Source: JAVVHE01 sp038238915 (GTDB lineage Bacteria > Pseudomonadota > Alphaproteobacteria > Sphingomonadales > Sphingomonadaceae). From it: a DNA stretch of 64,000 nt. This document shows, in pieces, positions 9,860 through 18,612 of this stretch. Positions within the stretch are counted from its first letter, which is position 1. Each line of letters begins with the position of its first letter. Made by a program: the position numbers and the translations under genes. A model generated the notes under the pieces. That model saw nothing but the letters and a program-made list of their open reading frames with translations. It did no database searches and was not told where the DNA came from. The stretch is from NCBI GenBank assembly GCA_038238915.1, contig JBBSFH010000009.1:1-64000 (forward strand). Direction: 5' to 3'.

Positions 9860-10849
9860 ATGGATCTCGCCCGCTTCCCTCGCCGCCGCTACACGCCGTT
9901 CGCCACCCCGCTCGAGCGCGCGCCGCGCCTGTCGCAAGCGCTCGGCATCGATCTGTGGTTCAAGCGCGACGATCAGCTCGGCCTCGCGGGCGGGGGCAAC
10001 AAGACGCGCAAGCTCGAGTTTCTGGTGGCGGATGCGCTGGGCGGCGGCGCGGACATGCTGATCACTACGGGAGCGCCGCAATCGAACCATTGCCGGCTGA
10101 CTGCGGCGGCGGCGGCGAAGGAGGGGCTGCTCTGCAGGCTGCTGATCGAGGAGCGCGTGGCGGGGAGCTATGATGCGGCGGCGCCGGGCAACAATCTGCT
10201 GTTCGATCTGCTCGGCGTGGAGCGGCGGCGGGTGGTGGCTGGGGGCACGCCGCTGATGCCCGCGATGGAGGAGATGGCGGCGGAGGCGCGGGCCGAGGGG
10301 CACCGGCCCTATGTGATCGCGGGGGGCGGATCGGTCCCGCTGGGCGCTTTGGGCTATGTCGCGTGCGCGGCCGAGATCATGGCGCAATGTTTCGAGATGG
10401 GCGTGGCGTTCGACCGCATCGTGGTGGCGAGCGGCAGCGGCGGCACGCACGCGGGGCTGCTTGCGGGGCTTGCGGCGCTGAACGCAGACGTGCCGGTGAC
10501 GGGCATCAACGTGCGCCGCCCGCAGTCCGAGCAGGAGGGCAATATCTGGCGCGAAACGCAGGGCACTGCCGATCTGCTGAAGATCGCACCGCCGCCGCGC
10601 GAGGCGGTGACCTGCCTCGATCGCTGGGTCGGCCCCGGCTACAGCCTGCCTACGCCCGAAATGGTGGAAGCCGTGCGGATGACCGCGAGCCACGAGGCAG
10701 TGCTGCTCGATCCGGTGTATACCGGCAAGGCGATGGCAGGGGTTATCGGCCTCGCGCGCGAGGGGTCGCTGGCGGGGGAACGCGTGCTGTTCCTGCACAC
10801 CGGCGGCGCGCCCGCGCTCGATGCGTATCGCGCGGTGCTCGCGGGTTAA
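9860..10849 (+). CDS. dcyD: D-cysteine desulfhydrase (PLP-dependent)
   Basis: Converts D-cysteine to pyruvate, ammonia and H2S in DcyD-type enzymes. 329 residues, fold type II. GGGNKTRKLEFLVADAL carries the PLP lysine, TTGAPQSNHCR the substrate loop and ASGSGGTHAGLLAG the phosphate-binding glycine loop. ACC deaminase is the closest alternative family; the NKTRKLE form and overall length of about 329 favour DcyD. It begins 23 bases after the esterase stop, so the two may be co-transcribed. Confidence 0.85.
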   Translation: MDLARFPRRRYTPFATPLERAPRLSQALGIDLWFKRDDQLGLAGGGNKTRKLEFLVADALGGGADMLITTGAPQSNHCRLTAAAAAKEGLLCRLLIEERVAGSYDAAAPGNNLLFDLLGVERRRVVAGGTPLMPAMEEMAAEARAEGHRPYVIAGGGSVPLGALGYVACAAEIMAQCFEMGVAFDRIVVASGSGGTHAGLLAGLAALNADVPVTGINVRRPQSEQEGNIWRETQGTADLLKIAPPPREAVTCLDRWVGPGYSLPTPEMVEAVRMTASHEAVLLDPVYTGKAMAGVIGLAREGSLAGERVLFLHTGGAPALDAYRAVLAG

Positions 10850-10916
10850 TCGCCCGCTTCCCCTTGCACCCGGTCACGCTATAGTCGCCGCCAATCCGGG
10901 GGACGTTAGGATCAGC

Positions 10917-12026
10917 ATGAAAGCCACCGTCGATCGCAACACGCTGCTGAAGTCGCTCGCGCACGTCCACTCGGTGGTCGAGCGGCGCAACACGATCCCG
11001 ATCCTTTCCAACGTGCTGATCGAGGCGGGCGAGTTCGGGCTGAGGTTCATGGCGACCGATCTCGATCTGCAACTCGTGGAGACCGCGCCCGCGCATGTGC
11101 AGACGCCGGGAGCGACGACGGTGAGCGCGGGGACGCTGTTCGATATCGCGCGCAAGCTCCCCGATGGATCGCAGGTGGAACTCGCCGCCGCCGATGGGCG
11201 GATGACGGTGGTGGCGGGCAAGTATCGCTCGCAGTTGTCCACGCTGCCGCGCGAGGACTTTCCGGTGATCGCCGAGAGCGATCTGCCGATCAAATTCCCG
11301 CTGCCCGCCGCGCAACTGCGCCAGCTGATCGACAAGACGCGCTTTGCGATCTCCACCGAAGAGACTCGCTACTATTTGAACGGCATTTTCCTGCACGCGA
11401 CCGAGGGCGGCACGCCCTCGCTGCGCGCGGTGGCGACCGACGGCCACCGGCTGGCGCGCGTGACGATGGACCGGCCCGAGGGCGCGGCGGGGATGCCCGA
11501 TGTGATTGTGCCCAAGAAGTGCGTGGCCGAAGTTCGCAAGCTGTTGGACGAAACCGAGGCGGAGGTGGAGGTCTCGCTGTCCGCGTCCAAGATTCGCTTT
11601 GATTTTGGCACTGCGACGCTGACCAGCAAGCTGATCGACGGCACCTTCCCGGATTATAGCCGCGTGATCCCGACGGCGAACGACCGGTTGTTGAAGCTCG
11701 ATCCGCGCAGCTTCGCTCAGGGAGTGGACCGGGTGTCCGCGATCGCGTCCGAAAAGACGCGCGCGGTGAAGCTGGCGCTGGACCGAGACAAGCTGACGTT
11801 GAGCGTAACGAGCCCCGAGAACGGTACCGCGTCCGAGGACTTGCCCGCCGATTACTCCGCCACACCTTTTGAGGTGGGTTTCAACAGTCGCTATCTGATG
11901 GACATACTGGCGCAGGTGGAAGGCGATAGCTGCGAGGTGCACATGGCCGATGCTGCTGCACCCACGCTGATCCGCGAAGGGCCATCGTCGAACGCGCTTT
12001 ATGTGCTCATGCCGATGCGGGTGTGA
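10917..12026 (+). CDS. dnaN: DNA polymerase III beta subunit (sliding clamp)
   Basis: Ring-shaped processivity clamp of the replicase. 369 residues with typical beta-clamp segments: MKATVDRNTLLKSLAHVHSV at the start, RRNTIPILSNVLIEA, ATDGHRLARV, KLIDGTFPDYSRVIPT and the C-terminal LMPMRV. ATG 10917 is preceded by AGGA with about five bases of spacing; the frame is open further upstream but without family sequence. No dnaA or recF lies next to it, so dnaN is away from the classical dnaA-dnaN-recF order here. Confidence 0.97.
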   Translation: MKATVDRNTLLKSLAHVHSVVERRNTIPILSNVLIEAGEFGLRFMATDLDLQLVETAPAHVQTPGATTVSAGTLFDIARKLPDGSQVELAAADGRMTVVAGKYRSQLSTLPREDFPVIAESDLPIKFPLPAAQLRQLIDKTRFAISTEETRYYLNGIFLHATEGGTPSLRAVATDGHRLARVTMDRPEGAAGMPDVIVPKKCVAEVRKLLDETEAEVEVSLSASKIRFDFGTATLTSKLIDGTFPDYSRVIPTANDRLLKLDPRSFAQGVDRVSAIASEKTRAVKLALDRDKLTLSVTSPENGTASEDLPADYSATPFEVGFNSRYLMDILAQVEGDSCEVHMADAAAPTLIREGPSSNALYVLMPMRV

Positions 12027-12091
12027 GCGCCGCGCAAAATATTGTGACCGGGGTGGCGCGCTTGCCACCTCCCCCGCCGCACCCCTAAAGC

Positions 12092-12116
12092 CCGGCGGTC
12101 TCTTCGTAACCGCCGG
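12092..12116 (+). promoter_or_regulatory. hairpin between dnaN and sapC
   Basis: A perfect 8-base inverted repeat, CCGGCGGT (12092-12099) and ACCGCCGG (12109-12116), with a nine-base loop, ends eight bases before the sapC start codon. There is no T-run after it, so it is not a typical terminator for dnaN. It lies where it could affect ribosome access to sapC. Confidence 0.4.
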
Positions 12117-12123
12117 AACCTCA

Positions 12124-12888
12124 ATGGCCAGTCTTCCGTCCGAGCAGCCCCAGATGCTGCCGCTCTTCTACAAGTCCGTAACCCCGCTTTCGTGGCAGTT
12201 GCACCCCGATTGGGGGTTCGAACCGCCGACCGACCTCAAGTTCGCCGCGACCACGCACGCGATCCCGATCACGGTCGATGAATTCGCGATGGCGCAGCGC
12301 CACTATCCGGTGATCTTCGGCTCGGGCTTCGCCGCCGCGCCGCTCGCGCTGGTCGGCCTCGCCGAAGGACGCAACCTGTTCGTCGATCACGATGGGCGCT
12401 GGCAGGCGGGCAGTTATATTCCGGCCTATGTCCGGCGCTATCCGTTCATGCTCGCCAAGCTCAACCCGCAGGCCGACGATCTTTCGCTGTGCTTCGACGA
12501 TGCCTCGCCCTATTTCGGCCCCGGCAAGGGCGAGCCGCTGTTCGACGGGCAGGAGCCGACGCAGGCGACCAAGACCGCTCTCGATTTCTGCGCGCAGTTC
12601 GAGGATTCGGTCACGCGCACGCGCGGCTTCATGGACGAGCTAGAAAAGTCCGAACTGCTGATCGAAGGCGAAGTGACGATCCAGCTCACCGGCCGCGATC
12701 AGCCCGCGCAATATCGCGGCTTCCGCATGGTCGATGAAAACAAGCTGCGCGAAATGCGCGGCGATCAGGCGCGCAAGCTCGCGCAAAACGGCATGATGGG
12801 GATTATCTACGCGCATCTTTTCTCGCTGCCGCTGATCCGTGACCTTTACGAAAAGCAGGAAGCGGGCGTCGCCGACCTGCTCGCATAA
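12124..12888 (+). CDS. SapC family protein
   Basis: 254 residues beginning MASLPSEQPQMLPLFYKSVTP. The segments TTHAIPITVDEFAMAQRHYP and PVIFGSG are the SapC family hallmark, named after a Campylobacter surface-layer gene product; in alphaproteobacteria it is usually cytosolic and uncharacterised. ATG 12124 lies 97 bases after dnaN and just after a hairpin. No export signal or membrane segment is seen. The C-terminus contains GMMGIIYAHLFSLPLIRDL. The in vivo role is unknown. Confidence 0.88.
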   Translation: MASLPSEQPQMLPLFYKSVTPLSWQLHPDWGFEPPTDLKFAATTHAIPITVDEFAMAQRHYPVIFGSGFAAAPLALVGLAEGRNLFVDHDGRWQAGSYIPAYVRRYPFMLAKLNPQADDLSLCFDDASPYFGPGKGEPLFDGQEPTQATKTALDFCAQFEDSVTRTRGFMDELEKSELLIEGEVTIQLTGRDQPAQYRGFRMVDENKLREMRGDQARKLAQNGMMGIIYAHLFSLPLIRDLYEKQEAGVADLLA

Positions 12889-12968
12889 GAGCGAGAGGGC
12901 GGGGAGGCGGGTTGATCCGTGCGGGGGCGCACCCAGATGTCGCAGCCGCAACCGTCCTGGAGATCGCA

Positions 12969-13598
12969 ATGCGTCCCCTGCCCTTTCCCGCCGCCGTCGC
13001 CCTCTCCGTCGCAACCAGCGTCGTCGCTGCGCCCACGCTCGCGCAGACCATGCCGCTCCCTGCAAAGATCGCCGCGCCCTCGGGCCATTATGTCCTCGAT
13101 CCGGCGCTTTCGAGCGTGCTGTGGCGCGTCCAGCATTTCGGCCTCGAGCGCTTCACCGCCAAGTTCGCCCGCGTTGCTTCCACGGTCGATTACGACGCGG
13201 GCGATCCCACCAGGAGCAAGCTCGACGTGACGATCGATGCGGCTTCGGTCCGCACCGATTTTCCGTTCGCGGACAAGAAGGATTTCGACGCGGAAATCCG
13301 GGGTTTCCTAGGAGCGGCGGCGAACCCGAAGATCCACTTCGTGTCGCGCGAGATCACGCGGACCGGTCCCAACAGCGGGGTTATCCTCGGCGATCTTACG
13401 CTGAACGGCGTGACCAAGCCGATCACGTTGAAAGCGGTTTGGGACGGCGCGATCCTCAACCCCAAACTGAAGGCACCCGTGTTCGGCATCTCGGCCACGG
13501 GGACGATCAAACGTTCCGATTTCGGCGTGACTGCCTATTTGCCTGCGGTCAGCGATGATACCGAACTGCGTATCGAGGCCGAATACGACAAGAATTGA
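12969..13598 (+). CDS. YceI family periplasmic lipocalin-like protein
   Basis: 209 residues from ATG 12969, with GGAG six bases before it. The start gives a clean signal peptide (MRPLPFPAAVALSVATSVVA, cleavage after the Ala-Gln of TLAQ). The mature part has the YceI pattern: HYVLDPALSSVLWRVQHFG, FTAKFARVASTVDYD, FRGFLGAAANPKIHFVS-like segment and ILGDLTLNGVTKPITL. YceI proteins are beta-barrel binders of isoprenoid-like or other hydrophobic ligands and are often stress-induced. It stands alone, convergent with the PEP-CTERM gene. Confidence 0.92.
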   Translation: MRPLPFPAAVALSVATSVVAAPTLAQTMPLPAKIAAPSGHYVLDPALSSVLWRVQHFGLERFTAKFARVASTVDYDAGDPTRSKLDVTIDAASVRTDFPFADKKDFDAEIRGFLGAAANPKIHFVSREITRTGPNSGVILGDLTLNGVTKPITLKAVWDGAILNPKLKAPVFGISATGTIKRSDFGVTAYLPAVSDDTELRIEAEYDKN

Positions 13599-13687
13599 TG
13601 GCCTGCCCGTCGGCGTGGCGTCGTCCTCCACTTCGACGATCGGCCCACGGGTCCATCGAGCGAAGACTGCGCGCGGCGGCGTGCCGG

Positions 13688-14317
13688 TCAGCGCGCGCGG
13701 CGGCGCCCGAAGCCAACGCCAAGCGTGGCAAGGCCGAACAGCGCCAGCTGGCCGGGCTCGGGGCAGCAATTGGAGCCCTCGACACCGAAACTGAAATTGT
13801 CGAGGATGGGGCCATAGCCGCTGGTATCCTCGGTCCCGACAAATCCTTGCCAATTGAGTGCCGCGCCCCGCACGAAATCGGCCACGAGCCCGTATCGGAG
13901 AAACCCCTGTCCCGGATCGACCGAGAAGGAGATACCGGTCTTCGGATTGCCGGCCAGGTTAAGGCCGAAGAAGAAGGTCTGAGTGGAAGTTGCGCGCGGA
14001 TCGGCCGCGAGCTCGAAGCTGATCAACACCGCGTAGATACCTGGTTGTCCCGGCAACGTAGCGAATACTGTGCCCGGCCCGCCAGTGCCCATCAGATCGA
14101 CGCAGCCGCCACTGCCACCTGAGCAGACGATTCCGGCAGGGTTTCCCGTTTCGAGCAGATCTACATGTCCTTGGACGCCAATATCGACAAAACCGGTATA
14201 GTTCGCGGCCGCAACGCCACCATTTTCGGAGTTGAAGTCGTTGCCGATTGTGCCCGCGCTCGCGGGGGGTGAGGCGAGCGCGATCGACGCGAGGCCGACG
14301 AGGAGGAGTGTTTTCAC
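13688..14317 (-). CDS. PEP-CTERM sorting domain exported protein (first copy)
   Basis: 209 residues. Signal peptide MKTLLLVGLASIALASPPASA. The C-terminus has the tripartite PEP-CTERM signal: PEP (in CCPEPGQLA), a hydrophobic stretch LALFGLATLGVGF, and a basic tail GRRRAR. These proteins are processed by an exosortase and linked to exopolysaccharide or biofilm matrix. The body is Gly-rich with an FDNF-like segment (PILDNFSFGVEG). Its upstream region has a sigma-54 type GG-N10-GC promoter listed separately. Exosortase and EPS genes are not in this window. Confidence 0.88.
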   Translation of the reverse strand: MKTLLLVGLASIALASPPASAGTIGNDFNSENGGVAAANYTGFVDIGVQGHVDLLETGNPAGIVCSGGSGGCVDLMGTGGPGTVFATLPGQPGIYAVLISFELAADPRATSTQTFFFGLNLAGNPKTGISFSVDPGQGFLRYGLVADFVRGAALNWQGFVGTEDTSGYGPILDNFSFGVEGSNCCPEPGQLALFGLATLGVGFGRRRAR

Positions 14318-14348
14318 GGGCGTTGCTCCGTAGGGACACTATGTCACA

Positions 14349-14365
14349 AGCAATTATCACGCCAG
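14349..14365 (-). promoter_or_regulatory. sigma-54 type -24/-12 promoter of the first PEP-CTERM gene
   Basis: On the minus strand CTGGCGTGATAATTGCT matches the RpoN consensus TGGCAC-N5-TTGCW, with exact GG-N10-GC spacing (GG at 14362-14363, GC at 14350-14351). The predicted start of transcription is about 20 bases before ATG 14317. Sigma-54 control of PEP-CTERM genes through the PrsK/PrsR system is known in other bacteria. The second PEP-CTERM gene has the same arrangement. Confidence 0.72.
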
Positions 14366-14442
14366 ATCACGCGACTTGTTGGAAGCCCATGAATTCTCTA
14401 GCCATTCAAATTGAGCTACGAAGGCGTAACGATTGAAAGTGT

Positions 14443-14465
14443 AAAATTCTTCGACAGTTCGAAGG
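14443..14465 (-). terminator. probable intrinsic terminator of phoH
   Basis: Right after the phoH stop (14467), the minus strand has CTTCGA-ACTG-TCGAAG (complement of 14450-14465) followed by AATTTT. The stem is short, only six pairs. The same 16-base palindrome lies 85-100 bases upstream of the sigma-54 promoter, so an activator-site role is the alternative. Confidence 0.5.
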
Positions 14466-14466
14466 C

Positions 14467-15489
14467 TCAGGCGTCTTCGCCTTCATATGCCTGCACGATC
14501 CGCCCAACCAAAGGATGGCGCACTACGTCCGCCGCGCCGAAGCGCAGGCACGCGATGCCCTGCACCCCCTCCAGCCGCGCCACTGCATCGTTCAGGCCCG
14601 AGGGGGTCTGCGCGGGCAGATCGGTCTGGCGCGGGTCGCCGCACACCACCATGCGGCTTCCCATACCAAAGCGGGTGAGGAACATCTTGGTCTGGGGCAC
14701 GGTAGCGTTCTGCGCTTCATCGAGAATGATAAACGCATTCGCCAGCGTGCGACCACGCATGAAGGCCAAGGGCGCGACCTCGATCTCGCCCGCCGCCATG
14801 CGCCGCTCGACCTGCTCGGCGGGCAGCATGTCGTGGAGCGCATCGTACAGCGGCCGCAGATAGGGATCGACCTTGTCCTTCATGTCACCGGGCAGGAAGC
14901 CGAGCTTCTCGCCCGCCTCGACCGCCGGGCGCGACAGGATCAGCTTGTCAACGCTGCCCGCGATGAGCTGCTGCACCGCCTGCGCGACCGCGACATAGGT
15001 TTTGCCCGTGCCCGCCGGACCAAGCGCGAAAATGAGGTCTTCGCACGCCAGCGCCTCCATGTAGCGGATCTGCGTGGGAGAGCGCGGGACGATCGTTTTC
15101 TTGCGAGTGCGGATGACGATGGGGCTGCTGTGATCGGGGAGCGTCAGCCCGGCCAGATGCGGTTCGGAGGCGAGGTGGATCGCGCCTTCGACATCGCCCA
15201 AATCGAGCGGACCGCCCGATTTGAGACGAGCGTGCAGATGTTCGAGCACGTCGCGCGCACGGGCGACGTCTGACGCCGGGCCTTCGATCGAAACCCGCTC
15301 GCCGCGCGCGGCGATGGCGACGCCGAGCCGGTTTTCGAGCGCGATCAAATTCTCGTCATACTGGCCAAACAGTTGCCGCAGCAGCTCGGGCCGATCGAAG
15401 ATCATCTCGCCGCGCGCGCGCTCGGCAGGACGCGGGGCCGTGCCGGAAGGGCGGAAGGGCCTGGCGGGCTTCTGGGGCTTGCGGGTCAA
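14467..15489 (-). CDS. ybeZ: PhoH family protein (PhoH-like ATPase)
   Basis: 340 residues. Walker A GPAGTGKTYVA, Walker B FIILDEAQNAT, and GSRMVVCGDPRQTDLP are the PhoH nucleotide-binding motifs; the N-terminal part has a KH-like segment (YDENLIALENRLGVAIAARG). In most Proteobacteria it is followed by ybeY and works with it in rRNA maturation; ybeY is not next to it here. Start is TTG 15489, whose last base positions overlap the miaB stop (TTGA), so translation is probably coupled to miaB. The symbol is by family position, not proven. Confidence 0.9.
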   Translation of the reverse strand: MTRKPQKPARPFRPSGTAPRPAERARGEMIFDRPELLRQLFGQYDENLIALENRLGVAIAARGERVSIEGPASDVARARDVLEHLHARLKSGGPLDLGDVEGAIHLASEPHLAGLTLPDHSSPIVIRTRKKTIVPRSPTQIRYMEALACEDLIFALGPAGTGKTYVAVAQAVQQLIAGSVDKLILSRPAVEAGEKLGFLPGDMKDKVDPYLRPLYDALHDMLPAEQVERRMAAGEIEVAPLAFMRGRTLANAFIILDEAQNATVPQTKMFLTRFGMGSRMVVCGDPRQTDLPAQTPSGLNDAVARLEGVQGIACLRFGAADVVRHPLVGRIVQAYEGEDA

Positions 15490-16799
15490 GCGGCTTTGGC
15501 CATGGGCACGAGGGTTCCTTCGAGGCTGCGGGGACCGGCGGACTGGATGTGCACGGGGGCAAGATCGCCGAGCTTCAGGCCCGGGGCGATGACATGGACA
15601 GATTGCAGGTGCGGCGTCTTGCCGATGAGCTGCCCAGGCAGGCGACCGGGGCGATCGAACAGCACATCGAGCGTATGTCCTTCGGACGCGCGGTTGAACG
15701 CGTGCTGCTGCGCGAACAGCAGCTCCTGCAAACGCGCAAGCCGCTCGACCATCACCGGCTCAGGGACCGGATCGGCCGCGCGCGCGGCGGGGGTGCCGGG
15801 GCGGGGGCTGTATTTGAAGCTGTAGGCCTGCGTGTAATTGGTCTCGCGCACGAGCGCGAGCGTGGCCTCGAAGTCCGCATCGGTCTCGCCGGGGAAGCCG
15901 ACGATGAAATCGCCACTTAGCGCAATATCGGGGCGGGCGCGTCGGACACGCTCGATCAGGCGCAAGTATTCCGCCGCACTATGCTGGCGGTTCATGCGCT
16001 TCAGCACCGCGTCCGATCCCGATTGCACCGGCAGGTGCAGGAACGGCATCAACGCGGGCACCTCCACATGCGCCGCGATCAGATCGTCGTCCATGTCGCG
16101 CGGATGGCTCGTCGTATAGCGGATGCGCGCAAGGCCGGGCAGGCGCGCTAGTTGGCGGATCAGCGCCGCCAGTCCCACGCCGTCCGCGTCGCGGTACGCA
16201 TTCACATTCTGCCCCAGCAGCGTCAGTTCGCGTGCGCCGCCCGCCAAGAGCACAGTCGCCTCGGCCAGGATCGCAGCGGCGGGACGGCTCGCCTCGGCGC
16301 CGCGCGTGTAGGGGACCACACAAAAGGCGCAGAACTTGTCGCAGCCCTCCTGCACGGTGAGGTGTGCCGAGGGGCCGCGCGGGCGGGCGCGCGGCGGGAG
16401 CGCATCGAACTTGGGTACGATGGGCATATCGGTATCAACGGGCTTGTGGGCCGCGCGCGCCACAAGTTCGGGCAGGCGGTGATAGGCTTGCGGACCGACG
16501 ACGATGTCGACCGGCGCGCGCGCCATGATCTCCGCCCCTTCCGCCTGGGCCACGCAGCCTGCGACCGCGATCATCCGCGCGCCGTGTTTCTTCAGGCGGC
16601 CGATCTCCGAATACACCTTCTCCGCCGCCTTTTCGCGGATGTGGCAGGTGTTGAGGATGGTAAGATCGGCCGCGCCGCCAGAATCGAGGGCGACCGCCTC
16701 ATACCCCGCCGCCACCAGCGCCTCGCCCATGCGCTCGCTGTCATAGACGTTCATCTGGCAGCCGAACGTCTGGATGGTGAAGGTGCGGGGCGGGGTCAT
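15486..16799 (-). CDS. miaB: tRNA-2-methylthio-N6-isopentenyladenosine synthase
   Basis: Radical SAM methylthiotransferase acting at A37 of tRNA. 437 residues with three domains: an N-terminal UPF0004 part (QTFGCQMNVYDSE, LNTCHIREKA, AVAGCVAQ give the auxiliary cluster cysteines), the radical SAM core (CDKFCAFCVVPYTRG) and a C-terminal TRAM domain (HTLDVLFDRPG onward). It lies between the unknown gene at 16811 and phoH, in the same order as miaB-ybeZ in many Proteobacteria. Confidence 0.96.
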   Translation of the reverse strand: MTPPRTFTIQTFGCQMNVYDSERMGEALVAAGYEAVALDSGGAADLTILNTCHIREKAAEKVYSEIGRLKKHGARMIAVAGCVAQAEGAEIMARAPVDIVVGPQAYHRLPELVARAAHKPVDTDMPIVPKFDALPPRARPRGPSAHLTVQEGCDKFCAFCVVPYTRGAEASRPAAAILAEATVLLAGGARELTLLGQNVNAYRDADGVGLAALIRQLARLPGLARIRYTTSHPRDMDDDLIAAHVEVPALMPFLHLPVQSGSDAVLKRMNRQHSAAEYLRLIERVRRARPDIALSGDFIVGFPGETDADFEATLALVRETNYTQAYSFKYSPRPGTPAARAADPVPEPVMVERLARLQELLFAQQHAFNRASEGHTLDVLFDRPGRLPGQLIGKTPHLQSVHVIAPGLKLGDLAPVHIQSAGPRSLEGTLVPMAKAA

Positions 16800-16810
16800 T
16801 GGCGCTCAGG

Positions 16811-17653
16811 TTAGCGCGGCGGCGCGGCGCGGGGAAGCGGCTTGGTCGCGCTGACGGGAGCAGCACGGGTCGTGATCGGCGCGAACCCCTCGTTATCGTG
16901 CGCGGGGCTGGAGCGTACCACGTCCAACGCACTCGCGATCGGGGAGCCGCCGTAGCGGTCGGGGACCACGCCAATGGGCATACATACGGAATAGCTTGGC
17001 TTCGGCCGAACGAACGACTGGCGAATGCTCTGGTTGATGGGAAAGCCGTACGTGGTCGCGAGCTGCTGTACCCGAACCGCGTAGGACGCCATGATCTGGT
17101 TCGACGTTCGCGCCTGGCTGACGAGGGTCAGCAGGTGTGCAGCCTCTTCCGGGCCGAGCGCGCGGCCGGGGCCGACCATTGCGTAGAGACCGGTCCACGT
17201 GTCGAGTTCGCGCGGGTTGGTTTGTTCGAGCGCCGCGACATAGCCGAACGCCACTGCAAATACGTCTCGGCGTGCGATCGGCATATGGGCGATGGCCTGC
17301 GCGCTGAGCGAGCTTTGCCACGCGCCGGTACTCCAAGTGCGCACGGGCGGTGACCCGATGTCGCCGAGCGGGGGTAAACGCCCGCGCGACGCGGCCTGCT
17401 GAACGATCTGGCCGAGCAGATCGAGCCGACGATCGACACAATCGCTCACCAGGACGCGCTCGTCGCCCTGACCAGCCGTCTCGCTCAGTTCCTCGCCCAG
17501 GCTCTTGTCCGCCTCGGCCACCTGATGTTGCCAGTGCAGCCACTCCACCACCTGTTCACCCGTGAGCGCGATGGCGACGCCGATCACGATCACGGCGATT
17601 TCGGACAGGAACTCGCGCAGATTGTGCACCGGTTTGGGCTTATGGATGTCCAC
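16811..17653 (-). CDS. hypothetical protein with N-terminal membrane anchor
   Basis: 280 residues, not recognised. Starts MDIHKPKPVHNLREFLSEIA and then has one strong membrane segment, VIVIGVAIALTGEQVVEWLHW, with the motif EIAVIVIGVAIAL seen in a group of uncharacterised sphingomonad proteins. The remainder looks helical with conserved-looking Trp and Asp-Trp pairs (RELDTWTGLYAMVG) and a Pro/Ala-rich basic tail. It sits 11 bases before miaB and 23 bases after etfA, so it is probably part of the etfBA-miaB-phoH transcript. No function can be assigned. Confidence 0.72.
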   Translation of the reverse strand: MDIHKPKPVHNLREFLSEIAVIVIGVAIALTGEQVVEWLHWQHQVAEADKSLGEELSETAGQGDERVLVSDCVDRRLDLLGQIVQQAASRGRLPPLGDIGSPPVRTWSTGAWQSSLSAQAIAHMPIARRDVFAVAFGYVAALEQTNPRELDTWTGLYAMVGPGRALGPEEAAHLLTLVSQARTSNQIMASYAVRVQQLATTYGFPINQSIRQSFVRPKPSYSVCMPIGVVPDRYGGSPIASALDVVRSSPAHDNEGFAPITTRAAPVSATKPLPRAAPPR

Positions 17654-17676
17654 GCCGCGCGCGCCCGGTGGCTCGG

Positions 17677-18612
17677 CTAAAGTTTCGCGCTCAGTTCGGG
17701 TACGATCTGGAACAGATCGCCCACCAGCCCGTAATCGGCCACCTGGAAGATCGGTGCGTCCGCATCCTTGTTGATTGCGACGATGATCTTGCTGTCCTTC
17801 ATCCCCGCCAGATGCTGGATCGCCCCCGAAATGCCCACTGCCATATAGAGTTCGGGCGCGACGATCTTGCCCGTCTGACCGACCTGGTAGTCGTTGGGCG
17901 CATAGCCCGCGTCCACCGCCGCGCGCGATGCGCCGACAGCGGCGCCGAGCTTGTCCGCGAGCGGATCGATCAGTTCGTGGAACTTCTCGCTACTGCCCAG
18001 CGCGCGGCCGCCGCTGACGATGATCTTGGCGCTGGTCAGCTCGGGGCGTTCGGAGTGGGCGAGTTCGCTATGCTCGAACTTCGAAAGGCCGGTGTCTTCC
18101 GACGCGTCGGTGACGGCCTCGATCGGCGCGCTGCCACCGGTCGCGGCGGCCTTGGCGAAGGAAGTCGCGCGGATCGTCAATACCCGCTTGGAATCGCTCG
18201 TCTCTACGGTAGCAATCGCGTTGCCTGCGTAGATCGGCCGCTCGAACTGTGTGGGCGAATGGATCGCGGTGACTTCGGAGACTTGCGCGATATCGAGAAG
18301 GGCGGCAACGCGCGGCAGGATGTTCTTGGCGCTGGCAGTCGCGGGCCCCATGATCGCATCGTAGTTGCCCGCGAGACCAACGATCAGCTGCGCGACGGTC
18401 TCGGCCAATGCGTGTGCGTAGGCGGGCGCGTCGGCGAGCAGCACCCTGGATACGCCCGCGACGTGGCTCGCGGCCTCGGCGGCGGCGCGTGCGTTTTCGC
18501 CCGCTATCAGTACGTGGATATCCCCGCCAAGTTGGCCGGCGGCGGTGACCGCGCTCAGCGTCGCATCCTTGAGCGCGGCGTTATCATGTTCGGCGAGGAC
18601 GAGGACGCTCAT
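17677..18612 (-). CDS. etfA: electron transfer flavoprotein alpha subunit
   Basis: 311 residues. The C-terminal FAD-binding domain shows SGGRALGSSEKFHEL, YQVGQTGKIVAPELY and GISGAIQHLAGMKDSK, the standard EtfA motifs. With EtfB it takes electrons from acyl-CoA and other flavin dehydrogenases and passes them to ETF-ubiquinone oxidoreductase. Its ATG overlaps the etfB stop (ATGA at 18609-18612), indicating coupled synthesis of the two subunits. Confidence 0.97.
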   Translation of the reverse strand: MSVLVLAEHDNAALKDATLSAVTAAGQLGGDIHVLIAGENARAAAEAASHVAGVSRVLLADAPAYAHALAETVAQLIVGLAGNYDAIMGPATASAKNILPRVAALLDIAQVSEVTAIHSPTQFERPIYAGNAIATVETSDSKRVLTIRATSFAKAAATGGSAPIEAVTDASEDTGLSKFEHSELAHSERPELTSAKIIVSGGRALGSSEKFHELIDPLADKLGAAVGASRAAVDAGYAPNDYQVGQTGKIVAPELYMAVGISGAIQHLAGMKDSKIIVAINKDADAPIFQVADYGLVGDLFQIVPELSAKL

